The notes beneath the pieces were generated by a model. It saw only the letters and a list, made by a program, of their open reading frames with translations. It searched no databases and was not told where the DNA came from. From assembly GCA_021791895.1 (NCBI GenBank), contig JAJYVS010000024.1, positions 1-41,519 on the forward strand: a DNA stretch of 41,519 nucleotides, written 5' to 3'. Positions 15,616-23,885 of this stretch are shown here, piece by piece. Numbering within the stretch: position 1 is the stretch's first letter; the number at the start of each line of letters is the position of its first letter. The stretch comes from Actinomycetes bacterium. GTDB lineage: Bacteria; Actinomycetota; Acidimicrobiia; Acidimicrobiales; RAAP-2. The position numbers and the translations under genes were made by a program.

Positions 15616-16569
15616 GTGCCCACGGACGCTGGGCTGTCCACCCAGCTTGTTGGGTGGGTCACCGAACAGCTCGGATGGAGCGGCCGATGCCGGTTTCGCC
15701 CGCTGGGCAGCGGGGTGAACGTTCGCACCTATCTGGTGAGCCCAGGCCGGCCCCCGATGGGGATCGGCCGACAACGGTCACCGGATGCGATCCTGCGGAT
15801 CGTCCCGAACCGGTCGCCGGAGTTCGCATCCGCGGTGTTCGGCCGGGAAGCTCGGGTCCTCGGCGTGCTCGGCGGTGCGGTCATGACGCCGGTGGTCCTG
15901 GGGCTGGACACCGCGGGGGGCGGGGCCGGACAACCGGCGCTCTTGATGAGCTGCTTGCCGGGTCGCGCCATGACGTTGTCGAAGGAGTCCGGTCATGACT
16001 GGATAACCATGGCCCAAGAGATCGGCAGAACCTTGGCCGAGATCCACCGGGCCGTCCCCGCCGGGGACCCGTCGGTGCCTTCGGTGGTCTTCGACTGGCT
16101 GCAGCCGGACGCGCTGGGGGCGAGTGTGGAGTACGCCTCCAGCCCGTGGCGCGGGTTCTGGCAGGAGCTCCAAGGTCTGGCCGGAGAAACCGAGATCGCG
16201 TCGGATGGGTTCATCCAGCGCGACGTTCGGGTGGCCGACCTGTTGTGGGACCGCGTGCACCTGCGGATCTCCGGCGTCCTCGGGTGGGAGCGCGCCGGGT
16301 TTGGACCGAGAGGTTGGGACCTCGCCAAGGCGCGTCTCGACGCGACCCTCCAGTGCGGCGGGTTCGAGCCGGCCGACCTTGTGATCGACGCCTATGAGGC
16401 GGCGTGGGGCGACCCGGTCGTCGACCGCCGCTTCTGGGACCTGGCGGTGGCGCTGTCGAGCATCGAGGCGCTCGACGTGCTGCAACGGGGCTACGCGGAG
16501 CTGGGACGGCTCGATCTGATGCAGCCGACGTTGTGGACCCGGCTGCTCGAGTTCGTTCGGCATCGCTAA
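15616..16569 (+). CDS. aminoglycoside phosphotransferase-fold protein with degenerate active site
   Basis: A 317-residue protein with the APH/choline-kinase layout. The N-lobe has a nucleotide-loop-like GSGVNVRTYLV, then AILRIVP, where the ATP-binding Lys would be an Arg, and a helix with GREARVLGVL that keeps the Glu. The C-lobe has LAEIHRAVP and the catalytic region. The usual H-G-D-x4-N reads QRDVRVADLLW, so the catalytic Asp is kept but His and the Mg-binding Asn are not. The usual I-D-W-E reads VLGWERAG, so the second metal Asp is Gly. The fold is clear but phosphotransfer is doubtful; it may be a pseudokinase or have altered chemistry (inference). Start: GTG at 15616, without a strong ribosome binding site. 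Confidence 0.75.
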   Translation: MPTDAGLSTQLVGWVTEQLGWSGRCRFRPLGSGVNVRTYLVSPGRPPMGIGRQRSPDAILRIVPNRSPEFASAVFGREARVLGVLGGAVMTPVVLGLDTAGGGAGQPALLMSCLPGRAMTLSKESGHDWITMAQEIGRTLAEIHRAVPAGDPSVPSVVFDWLQPDALGASVEYASSPWRGFWQELQGLAGETEIASDGFIQRDVRVADLLWDRVHLRISGVLGWERAGFGPRGWDLAKARLDATLQCGGFEPADLVIDAYEAAWGDPVVDRRFWDLAVALSSIEALDVLQRGYAELGRLDLMQPTLWTRLLEFVRHR

Positions 16570-16627
16570 CCACCGGAGTCCGTGTTGCCGGCGACGCGGT
16601 CGATACCGACACCCGAGTCCCCGCAGG

Positions 16628-17482
16628 CTATGCGTCCGCTGGCTGCCCGCCCGTCATCAGGGGAAGCTCGAGATCCGCGCACCACTCGAACATCGAGCCG
16701 TCGTAGACCGACACGTCGTCGAGACCGAGCAGGTGAAGGACGAAGGCGTCGCTCGAGGCGGCGACACCGCCGCCGCAGTAGGTGATGGCGCTGTTGGCGG
16801 ACAGGGGCTCGGCGAAGATCTCGCGCAGCACCTCGGTCGCGAGGAAGCGCTGGGTGTCCGGGTCGACGATCTTGTGGGCCGGAATGTTGATGGCGCTCGG
16901 GATGTGTCCGGCCCGACCGTAGGAGGCCACCTCACCGGTGTACTCCCGCCAGGTCAGCGCATCGACGATGCACGTCGTCTCCTCGTCGATGGCGGCACGC
17001 ACCCGATCCTTGCCGACCATGAGGCCGGGGCGCAGGCGGGCCGTGAACGTGGTGGGGGGATGGCCGGGCGCCTCGGTGCTCACCGACCGGTTCTCCTGCG
17101 TCCACGCCGTCCAACCGCCGTCGAGCACTGCCGCTTGATCGAAGCCGAAGGCCCGCAGCATCCACCACACGCGTGCCGCCCACATGCTCTGGCGGCCGTC
17201 GTAGAGCACGACCCGATGACCGTCACCCACGCCGAGCCGCTCCATGGCGGCGGAAAATCGTTCGGCCGACGGCATCGTCAGGGGCACCGGCGACTCGGGG
17301 TCCGAGAGCGCGGCGAGCAGGTCGGCGTGGTTCGAACCCGGGATGTGGCCCTCCTCCCACTTCGACCGCCCGCTCCGCGCCCGCCCTGTCACCGGGTCGA
17401 AGTCCACCGTTGCGTCCACGATGCGCAGATCGGGCTCACCCAGGTGGGCCGCCAGCCACTCTGTGGAAACGAGTTGTTCCAT
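16628..17482 (-). CDS. two-domain sulfurtransferase (rhodanese / 3-mercaptopyruvate type)
   Basis: A 284-residue tandem rhodanese of the usual length. The N-terminal domain (about 1-135) begins VSTEWLAAHL and contains GHIPGSNHADL and VVLYDGRQSMWAARVWW; its active-loop Cys is absent, as is normal for the first domain. The C-terminal domain (about 150-284) has GHIPSAINIP and the active loop YCGGGVAAS with the catalytic Cys. The enzyme moves sulfur from thiosulfate or 3-mercaptopyruvate to cyanide or thiols in the cytoplasm; the CGGGV-type loop resembles thiosulfate sulfurtransferases of actinobacteria. Start: ATG at 17482 with GGAGG 8 bases upstream. It ends 58 bp from the convergent phosphotransferase-fold gene. 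Confidence 0.92.
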   Translation of the reverse strand: MEQLVSTEWLAAHLGEPDLRIVDATVDFDPVTGRARSGRSKWEEGHIPGSNHADLLAALSDPESPVPLTMPSAERFSAAMERLGVGDGHRVVLYDGRQSMWAARVWWMLRAFGFDQAAVLDGGWTAWTQENRSVSTEAPGHPPTTFTARLRPGLMVGKDRVRAAIDEETTCIVDALTWREYTGEVASYGRAGHIPSAINIPAHKIVDPDTQRFLATEVLREIFAEPLSANSAITYCGGGVAASSDAFVLHLLGLDDVSVYDGSMFEWCADLELPLMTGGQPADA

Positions 17483-17590
17483 CTCGTATGCCTCCGGCCG
17501 AGTGCGCCAAGCATAGAGAAGCCCTGCGTGGATGGAGGACCCCATCGGATTGGCCCACGACGGTTGCGGTGCCTCGACGAGCTCGCTCCT

Positions 17591-18184
17591 TCAGGTTTCG
17601 AGCTCAGGTTCGCGAAGCATCGCCCAGAGCGGTGGGGAGGATCCGGCCTGGAGCATTCCGACCACCTCGAAGCCCAGGCGTTCGTAGAGGTCCCGGCTGC
17701 GCGGGCTCGACGCCTCCAAATAGGCCGGGAGCCGGTCTCGGTCGCACGTCGTGAGGCCATGGCGGAGGAGCGTGGAACCGAGACCACGACCCTGGAGGAT
17801 CGGGTCGACGCCCACCAGGGCGAGATACCAGTGGTCGACGGAGGGGTGCCACCGGTCCATCTGCTCAAACAGCGCGCCCACCTCCTTCAGGGTCCGCTCG
17901 TCGAGGGTCTCGGCCATGAGGGTGCCGAGGGCGACGGTGTTGGGACCAGAGCCGGGCGGGAGCCAGAGGGCGGCCCCTCGCCCGTCGGCCAACCCGTGTG
18001 CCGTGCCGTGGCCGATCGCCGGGCCGCCGAACCCCTCGGCGAATCTCGGCCAGAGAGTGGCGTAACGGTGGGGCGCGGCCCACAGCCAGCGCATCACCGG
18101 GTCGGACGCGAATGCCAGCGTGAGGGTGGCGAGGGCCCAGGACCGGTCGCTCTCCTCAAGGTTCACCACCGTCGGCTCTGTCAC
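17591..18184 (-). CDS. GNAT-family N-acetyltransferase
   Basis: A 197-residue acetyltransferase. The acetyl-CoA-binding motif A is VDPILQGRGLGSTLL (Q-x-x-G-x-G), preceded by the strand WYLALVGVD and followed by LPAYLEASSPRSRDLYERLGFE, the motif B helix-strand typical of the family. An N-terminal helix with ALATLTLAFASDPVMRWLW resembles the GCN5-related group that acts on small amines or antibiotics. Start: GTG at 18184 with GAGGTG about 6 bases upstream; a TTG at 18205 would add seven residues. The sulfurtransferase gene begins 108 bp downstream on the same strand, so a shared transcript is possible. The acceptor is unknown. Confidence 0.87.
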   Translation of the reverse strand: MTEPTVVNLEESDRSWALATLTLAFASDPVMRWLWAAPHRYATLWPRFAEGFGGPAIGHGTAHGLADGRGAALWLPPGSGPNTVALGTLMAETLDERTLKEVGALFEQMDRWHPSVDHWYLALVGVDPILQGRGLGSTLLRHGLTTCDRDRLPAYLEASSPRSRDLYERLGFEVVGMLQAGSSPPLWAMLREPELET

Positions 18185-18236
18185 ATCGCTCACCTCGCCT
18201 TGCAAAGCCGACCGGGCGCACCTTCTTCGGCATCAG

Positions 18237-18959
18237 TCAGATCGTCAGAGTTTCGAAATCTCCTGGCACCGTGCAGTTTGGAATGTCGCGGTCGTTCAAA
18301 CCTGCGCCGAGGTGCGTGAGAATGAATCGGGGGTCGGGAAAGCGCTCTCGCAACACGACGACGTCGTCGACGTCCATGTGCGTCTGGGGTGGCGGGTGAG
18401 GACCGTTGCACTCCAGGATCAGCACGTCGCAGTTCTCGGCGAGCGTGTCGAGGCCCCCACAGGGGCGGACGTCCCCCGAGTACGCCACCGTTCGTCCGCC
18501 AAGGTCGAAGAGAAATCCGAAGCAGTCGAGGTATGGCACGTGATCGACCTGAACTGCCCGAAACCGGATCGGGCCCGCCGTCTGCCACGTACCGTCGACC
18601 TCGACGTAGCGAACGTCGAGCTGAGCATCGGCCATCTCACCCACCGACTGCACCGCACCCACCTCCAGCATCTCGGCGAGACGGCGCTGGACACCTGGTG
18701 GCCCGACGACCGAGATGGGGGTCCGGCGTCTGCTCCGGATGAGTTCCAACAGCAAGAAGGGCCACCCAAACGTGTGGTCGGCGTGGAAATGGGAGACGAA
18801 GACCGCCTGGAGGTCGGACGCCTGCAGGCCACAGCGCCGTAAGTGGGGGAGGGCTGTCGGGGAGGGCTCGACCAGAATTTGTCCGTCGAGCACGAACCCG
18901 TTCCAGTATCGCTCCAACGTGAGGTAGTCGCCCGTGCCGAGAAACGTGACACGACTCAC
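18237..18959 (-). CDS. metallo-beta-lactamase-fold hydrolase (RNase Z-like)
   Basis: A 240-residue MBL-fold enzyme. It begins with VTFLGTGDY, as in RNase Z and PqsE/ComA-like hydrolases, and has the zinc motif SHFHADHTFG (H-x-H-x-D-H, about residues 57-62), the bridging Asp in VAYSGDVRP and the further His in ILTHLGAG. It lacks the long exosite of true tRNase Z and is shorter than the usual ~300 residues, so it is more likely a phosphodiesterase or thioesterase-like hydrolase than the tRNA 3'-processing enzyme. The start is GTG at 18959. It is divergent from the FAD monooxygenase across 171 bp and sits just upstream of the GNAT on the same strand. Confidence 0.87.
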   Translation of the reverse strand: MSRVTFLGTGDYLTLERYWNGFVLDGQILVEPSPTALPHLRRCGLQASDLQAVFVSHFHADHTFGWPFLLLELIRSRRRTPISVVGPPGVQRRLAEMLEVGAVQSVGEMADAQLDVRYVEVDGTWQTAGPIRFRAVQVDHVPYLDCFGFLFDLGGRTVAYSGDVRPCGGLDTLAENCDVLILECNGPHPPPQTHMDVDDVVVLRERFPDPRFILTHLGAGLNDRDIPNCTVPGDFETLTI

Positions 18960-19117
18960 GGCCGGGCGAACTTCGCTGACGCAACGATCGCGACCTGCTG
19001 GACGGCCGACCTCGGGCGTATCAGGACCATTGACCGCAGGTTAGGCCGTTCGCCCCGACGGTACCGGCTCGTCCGAACGGCAGGGTCGGAACACCCGGAG
19101 CTGATCATCGGCGCACC

Positions 19118-19123
19118 TATCCT
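19118..19123 (+). promoter_or_regulatory. possible -10 element for a leaderless transcript
   Basis: TATCCT (TANNNT pattern) ends 7 bases before the GTG of the FAD monooxygenase gene, which has no ribosome binding site. This spacing is what leaderless actinobacterial genes show. No matching -35 is visible. Confidence 0.35.
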
Positions 19124-19130
19124 TCTCTTT

Positions 19131-20552
19131 GTGGCCAAGGTCGTGATCGTGGGTGCGGGAGTGATCGGTCTGGGTACGGCGATGCTGTTGGCCCAGGACG
19201 GACACGACGTCACGGTGTTCGAGCGCGACCCCGCTCCTCCACCATCGTCGGCACCGGACGCCTGGAAGGTCTGGGAACGCCGGGGAGTAAACCAGTTCCG
19301 TCTGCCCCATGCCTTCTTGGCCCGCTTCCGCCAGATTCTCGACACCGAGCTTCCAAAGGTGTCCCGGGCTCTCGAAGCGGCTGGAGCGTTGCGGATGAAC
19401 TACGTCCGCTCCGTCCTGCCGGAAACGGTCACGGGCGGATGGAGGCCCGGCGACGAGAGCTATGAACTGCTGACGGGAAGGCGGTCGGTGACCGAGGCAG
19501 TCCTGGCCACCGTCGCCGAGGGCACCGCAGGTGTCTCTATCAGGAGGGGGACCGCTGTGGCCGCTCTGGAGACCGGAGCTCCGGTCGTTCCGGGCATTCC
19601 CCACGTCAACGGTCTCCGCCTGCAGAACGGGACGATTGTCCACGCCGATTTGGTCGTCGACGTGGCGGGCCGGCGCTCGGCGCTGCCTGCGTGGCTGGCC
19701 GAGATCGGAGCCCGTCGGCCGTCAGAGGAGCTCGCGGACAGCGGGTTCGTCTACTTCGGACGTCACTTTCGTTCTGCCGACGGGACGCTGCCCGCCCAAT
19801 TCGGCCCCGCCTTGATGCACATCGGCACGATCAGCTCGCTCAGCCTGCCGGCGGACAACGGCACTTGGAGCCTCGGGATCGTGACCACTTCGGCCGACCG
19901 GGCGCTGCTCGCACTGCGCGATCCGACCCGCTGGGAAGCAGTCGTGCGCAGCCTTCCGTTGGTTGCCCACTGGCTCGACGGCGAACCTATCGACGTCGGC
20001 GTCAAGGTGATGGCCAAGTTGGAAGACCGGTACCGCGGATTTGTCATAGACGGGGAGCCGGTCGCGACCGGCGTCGTCGCGATCGGCGACTCGTGGGCCT
20101 GCTCCAACCCGGCCAACGGAAGGGGCGCGTCGATCGGCATGTTGCATGCCCAGGTCCTGCGGGATCAACTTCGTGCCGTCGGCCTCGGCGATCCGAAGAG
20201 GTTCGCCGAGGCGTTCTACATCGCCACGGCGGAGACGGTGGAGCCCTGGTATCGAGCCACCTTCGCCCAGGATCGCCACCGTCTCCACGAGGTCGAAGCC
20301 GCCATTCGAGGCGACATTTACGACCCCGGTGATCCGCTCTACGAAGCAGAGAAGGCCCTGGCCGCGGCGGGGCCGCGGGACCCTGACTGCCTGCGTGCCG
20401 GGCTCGACATCAGACTCGTGCTGCGGCGACCCGACGAGGTCTTTGCAGACTCGGCACTCCGGGAACGAGCCCTCGAGCTTGGAGAAGACTGGCGCGAAGA
20501 CACCCCGCCGGGACCAACCAGAGAAGAGCTGCTCTCCCTCGTCGGATCGTGA
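19131..20552 (+). CDS. FAD-dependent monooxygenase/oxidoreductase
   Basis: A 473-residue flavoprotein. The N-terminus is a dinucleotide-binding fold, VVIVGAGVIGLGTAMLLAQ (G-x-G-x-x-G), followed by the acidic end VTVFERD. The second FAD motif is VVAIGDSWACSNPANGRGAS (about residues 317-336), where Asp contacts the ribityl chain. The mid-part holds DLVVDVAGRRSALPAWL, matching the DGxxS-like region of para-hydroxybenzoate hydroxylase relatives. It probably hydroxylates or epoxidises a hydrophobic substrate with NAD(P)H and O2. GTG at 19131 is the first start consistent with the fold and may be leaderless. A two-barrel protein follows 252 bp downstream on the same strand and could be a partner (inference). 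Confidence 0.85.
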   Translation: MAKVVIVGAGVIGLGTAMLLAQDGHDVTVFERDPAPPPSSAPDAWKVWERRGVNQFRLPHAFLARFRQILDTELPKVSRALEAAGALRMNYVRSVLPETVTGGWRPGDESYELLTGRRSVTEAVLATVAEGTAGVSIRRGTAVAALETGAPVVPGIPHVNGLRLQNGTIVHADLVVDVAGRRSALPAWLAEIGARRPSEELADSGFVYFGRHFRSADGTLPAQFGPALMHIGTISSLSLPADNGTWSLGIVTTSADRALLALRDPTRWEAVVRSLPLVAHWLDGEPIDVGVKVMAKLEDRYRGFVIDGEPVATGVVAIGDSWACSNPANGRGASIGMLHAQVLRDQLRAVGLGDPKRFAEAFYIATAETVEPWYRATFAQDRHRLHEVEAAIRGDIYDPGDPLYEAEKALAAAGPRDPDCLRAGLDIRLVLRRPDEVFADSALRERALELGEDWREDTPPGPTREELLSLVGS

Positions 20553-20804
20553 CGGCACGGGCGCGACAACCTTGCACGGATCGGCGTTGACAACGGAGGC
20601 GTGAGACCCAGTCCGTGACCGGACATGGCGCCGGTCATCTTGCCGGGCCGCCGGGGGTGGAATCGTTCCCGGCCACGATGGGTCGTTCCGGGCCTCGCAC
20701 GACCGGTGTTCCCCGGGACCCGACGGGGAGCGGCCCCGGGGCTTTGAAGTCAGTGGCTCGACACCGAGGCGAGGTCTACGATCCGGCTGGTCGAAGGAGG
20801 GCAG

Positions 20805-21407
20805 ATGTTTGCACGCCTTATCTTTGTCACCGGCGCCGATGTCGCAGCCGCAGTGGCGTTCCTCAGGGAACGTGCTTCGGTGATCACGGCGCAACGGGGC
20901 TTTCGCCAGCTCGCTGCGAGCGGTGACCGCTCGTCGGGCAACGTGAGCATCATCTCGGTCTGGGACTCGATGGATGACCTTGAAGCCAGTGACGGCGCCC
21001 TCGCCGCTCTCCGCGAAGAGGGACTCGGTGTCTTCGGGGGACAGATGACGGTACGGGTCTTCGAGCAGGTGGCGTTCGGGATCGGCGAGACACCCCCCCA
21101 GCCCGGGTGTGTGCTGAGGCTGGTCACCTATCGAATGGACTCGAGCCGGATCGACGAGAACATCTCGTGGTTCAAGAGCGAGTTGCTCCCGACGATGATG
21201 GCGACACCAGGCATACGCGCGGTCCGGAACCTCGTCGACCGTGCAACGGGAGAGGGTCGGGTGGGAACCGTGTACTCGGACCAGGCGACGTTGGAGTTGG
21301 CCGGGGCTGCCCGCGCCCAGCGGATGGCGGCGGCCAGAGACCGCGGAATCGAGTTCGGTGAAGAGTCGACCTTCGAAGTGCTCTTCGGTGAGATGTCCAC
21401 CACCTGA
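20805..21407 (+). CDS. duplicated dimeric alpha-beta barrel (ABM/EthD-like) protein
   Basis: A 200-residue protein with a strong ribosome binding site (GAAGGAGG before the ATG). It seems to be two ferredoxin-like barrel repeats of about 95 residues: MFARLIFVTGADVAAAVAFL through VSIISVWDSMDDLEASDGA, and VLRLVTYRMDSSRIDENISWF through GTVYSDQATLELAGAARA. Proteins of this type (antibiotic monooxygenases, haem-degrading IsdG-like and EthD-like proteins) usually dimerise to close the barrel; a tandem copy can close on itself. Key Asn/Trp/His residues of monooxygenases are not obvious, so it may be a binding protein. The FAD monooxygenase upstream hints at a shared pathway (inference). Confidence 0.72.
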   Translation: MFARLIFVTGADVAAAVAFLRERASVITAQRGFRQLAASGDRSSGNVSIISVWDSMDDLEASDGALAALREEGLGVFGGQMTVRVFEQVAFGIGETPPQPGCVLRLVTYRMDSSRIDENISWFKSELLPTMMATPGIRAVRNLVDRATGEGRVGTVYSDQATLELAGAARAQRMAAARDRGIEFGEESTFEVLFGEMSTT

Positions 21408-21600
21408 GTCCTCCAGGCTGAAGGCTTCGCCAGCCGTCCGATGCCGACATCGAAGAGGATGAAACAGACCGATTGATCACAGCCGGGCACCGCACGAGCG
21501 CCGTGTCCTTTCGGAATGAATCGGCCACTTGCGACGCGATCGGTGATCGAGGCCGACGGGATGCCCTGTCCATGGACACCAAGGTCGGTCGTTACTGGAG

Positions 21601-22095
21601 TCAGGCAGACTGAAGCAGCACGAACACATCATCACAGTCGGTGTTCTCGATCTGCGCAGAGGCTGTTGACCCCAGTCGCAGGGTGACGGTGCTCGGCGTC
21701 GTTTGGCCCGGTGCGAGGCCGCCGAAATAGCCGGACGGACTCCTCTCGGCCTGTGTCACCTGGTTGCCGCTGGCGTCGAGCGCGGCGATGCCCGGGTACC
21801 CGGTGATCGTGCACGGGGCCGATCCGACGTTCTTGAAGAGCACCGGGACCTCGATGTTGCCCGCGCCGGCTTGCCCCTGCCCGAGCGAGATCGTGAGATC
21901 CGCCGTTGTGCAGATTGAGGGCGGCGTCGTCGGACCCGGCGTCGTCGACGCCGTCGACACCGGCACGGTGGTCGAGGGGTGAGCGGTCGTCGAAGGGTGC
22001 TGCGTCGTCGGTGACGATTGGCCCGACGGCGAGGAGCAGGCCGCACGCCCGAGCGCCGCGCCGACTGGCGCAATGACCACCAGAAGCTGTCGCAC
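21601..22095 (-). CDS. DUF4232-like exported lipoprotein
   Basis: A 164-residue exported protein. A short hydrophobic start (LLVVIAPVGAALG) leads to RAACSS, an imperfect lipobox with Arg where Leu is usual, so lipidation is probable but not certain. Residues ~20-55 are a Ser/Thr/Pro-rich spacer. The C-terminal domain (about 60-164) shows the DUF4232 pattern: ICTTADLTISLG, IEVPVLFKNVGSAPCTITGYPGIAALD, and a final strand with a Cys (TDCDDVFVLLQ) that can pair with an earlier Cys. Such domains are small surface beta-sandwiches of unknown role, common in actinobacteria. Start: GTG at 22095 with GGGAGG 5 bases upstream. Confidence 0.8.
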   Translation of the reverse strand: MRQLLVVIAPVGAALGRAACSSPSGQSSPTTQHPSTTAHPSTTVPVSTASTTPGPTTPPSICTTADLTISLGQGQAGAGNIEVPVLFKNVGSAPCTITGYPGIAALDASGNQVTQAERSPSGYFGGLAPGQTTPSTVTLRLGSTASAQIENTDCDDVFVLLQSA

Positions 22096-22285
22096 CGTCC
22101 CTCCCCACACCGATCAGCTCGACATGTCATCGTCCAATGCTTCAGTGTGGCGCGGTGGTGGGTGTGGGGCACGCAAGATCGCCGGGCCGCGTCCATCATC
22201 TCGGCGACGGCTCGCGCCGGTCAAAGCGAGATGACATGGCGACCTCAAAGAGGACCGGTCCCTGCGGTCCTAGTAGGAAGCTCTC

Positions 22286-22300
22286 GCCGGCGAAGCCGGC
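22286..22300. terminator. small hairpin downstream of the 22.3-23.8 kb remnant
   Basis: GCCGGC-GAA-GCCGGC forms a 6-bp GC stem just past the stop of the minus-strand pseudogene. It could be its old terminator. No T-tract. Confidence 0.35.
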
Positions 22301-22316
22301 ACAGTTGAGTCAAGTT

Positions 22317-23755
22317 TCACGCGGCCAGGGCGGACTTGCCGATGAAAGTGCAGATGGCGTCGTCGAAACGGTCGAACTGGCGACGCAGTGGCGTGGGGAT
22401 GGCGAGCAAGTCGAAAGTCAGAGCCAGACCCTGACGGAGAAGCCGGGCATAGGTGCGGGTGAAGAACATCGCCACGGGGCGCGAAGGTAGTGACGCGATA
22501 GCGGTGGGTGTGGGGCACGCGCTCGATGATCCCGTGGAGGCGGAGGCGTCGGAGGTCGTAGGTCATCCTTCCCGCGGTCATGGATACCGGGTCGATGCCC
22601 AGCAGTGGCGCGAGGTGCTCGCGGAGATCTCGGTTGGAGAACCCGTCGGACAGGAGTCGGAAGACGACCAGGATGCTCAAGAGCGCCTGAACGCGGGGGT
22701 CGCCGAAGCGCAGGGCGGGGCCACGCTGTTGGTCAATCAGGATTCGGGGCGCACACCTGGGCGAAGGCGTCCTCGCCGATGGCACAGTCGCAGCTCGTTC
22801 GTTGCACCTCGAGGAGGCGCCGGTTGGCGGAAAAGCCGATCTCCCGCAGGGTGGGGAGATTATGGAGCCGCTTGCCGACGCCGAAGTCGGTCGCGTCGTT
22901 GATGGTGGTCTCGGTCCGGAGGGCCTTGCCCAGCTTGTGGTACTGCTTGATCTTGGATCGCTTGTAGTCGACGTGCAGGGACGGCACGACGCCCTCGGTG
23001 AGCACCGGGGTGCGGAACCGCCCGGGAGTTCGCCGGCTGACCCGGCGCTCGAAGATCAGGGCGACCTGATCGGGGCGGCCGAGGTCGAGGTTGTCACGGA
23101 TCACCTTTTCGAAGAAGACCCGCCCCGAGAGGGGCCGGTCGAGGGTCTGGGTGAGGGAGAACTCGGCCCGGAGGACTGAGATGTCGTAGCGGTAGCCGGC
23201 CCGACGGTCGGCGACGGTGAAGGGGTGCGGCAGGATGGCCAACCACTTGCGGGCGAGCCGGTCGATCGCCTCGGGGCCGAGGCGTTCGCAGATCCGGTTG
23301 AGCCGGCGGGGGTCCTCGCAGGACAAGAAGCCGTTGTCGAGCGGCTCGAAGGCGATGCCAGCCCTGGTCTCCTGGCGCTTGGCCCACTCGTTGCCATTGA
23401 GACAGAGCTTGGCGTTGTAGGGGAAGTAGCTGCAGAACTTGATGAAGAAGGGCCCGAAGTCCCGGTCGACGCAGTAGAAGTAGTAGTGGTTCACGAAGAT
23501 GCTGGCCCGCACGATCCAGGGGTAGGGCTTGCCGGTCACCAGGTTGCGGCGCTTCTCGGTCCGGTAGGCGGTGGTCTTCTCCTGGGCCTTGCCGACGAAG
23601 AGCACGCCCTCGTCGCCCTCGAACGCCGCCAGGTAGTCATGGGCCACGTCGTCCTTGCGCTGGCCCTTCTCGAAGGTGACCAGGTCGAGACCCCGGGCGG
23701 CGGCGAAGCGCTCGATGTCGGCGATGAAGCTCCGGGTCGGCCGGAGCCCGCGTCA
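22317..23755 (-). pseudogene. frameshifted copy of a recurrent uncharacterised bacterial protein
   Basis: Three frames together give one continuous protein of about 470 residues. Frame 1 runs from ~23755: SFIADIERFAAARGLDLVTFEKGQRKDDV, on to the last conserved piece TSCDCAIGEDAFAQV near 22750. Frame 2 covers ~22735-22490: GPALRFGDPRVQALLSILVV, FSNRDLREHLAPLLG, MTYDLRRLRLHGIIERV. Frame 3, ~22490-22317: VAMFFTRTYARLL and RFDDAICTFIGKSALAA, then stop. I recognise this as a family often seen in several copies per genome in very different bacteria, usually annotated as hypothetical; I cannot name its function. The 5' end is also lost, as a stop precedes the first conserved residues. The repeated occurrence elsewhere suggests mobility, but no inverted repeats or target duplication are visible here. 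Confidence 0.75.
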
Positions 23756-23885
23756 GGATCTCGGGGACTTCGCCCCAGCCCAGCGCCTACGATCACCGAC
23801 GTGGAGGTGCCGCAAACACCGTCTCGTCGGGCTGGGGCGGAGCTTCGTTAGGCTGAGGGGCGCCGGCTTGGAACTCGAGGAGTCC

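Noticed and set aside
16733-18319. A 528-codon plus-strand frame over the sulfurtransferase and GNAT genes
   Set aside because: Both minus-strand genes have intact motifs and ribosome binding sites; the plus frame has none.
22453-22902. A possible plus-strand gene over the 22.3-23.8 kb remnant
   Set aside because: The minus strand gives conserved protein segments in three frames; the plus frame is their shadow.
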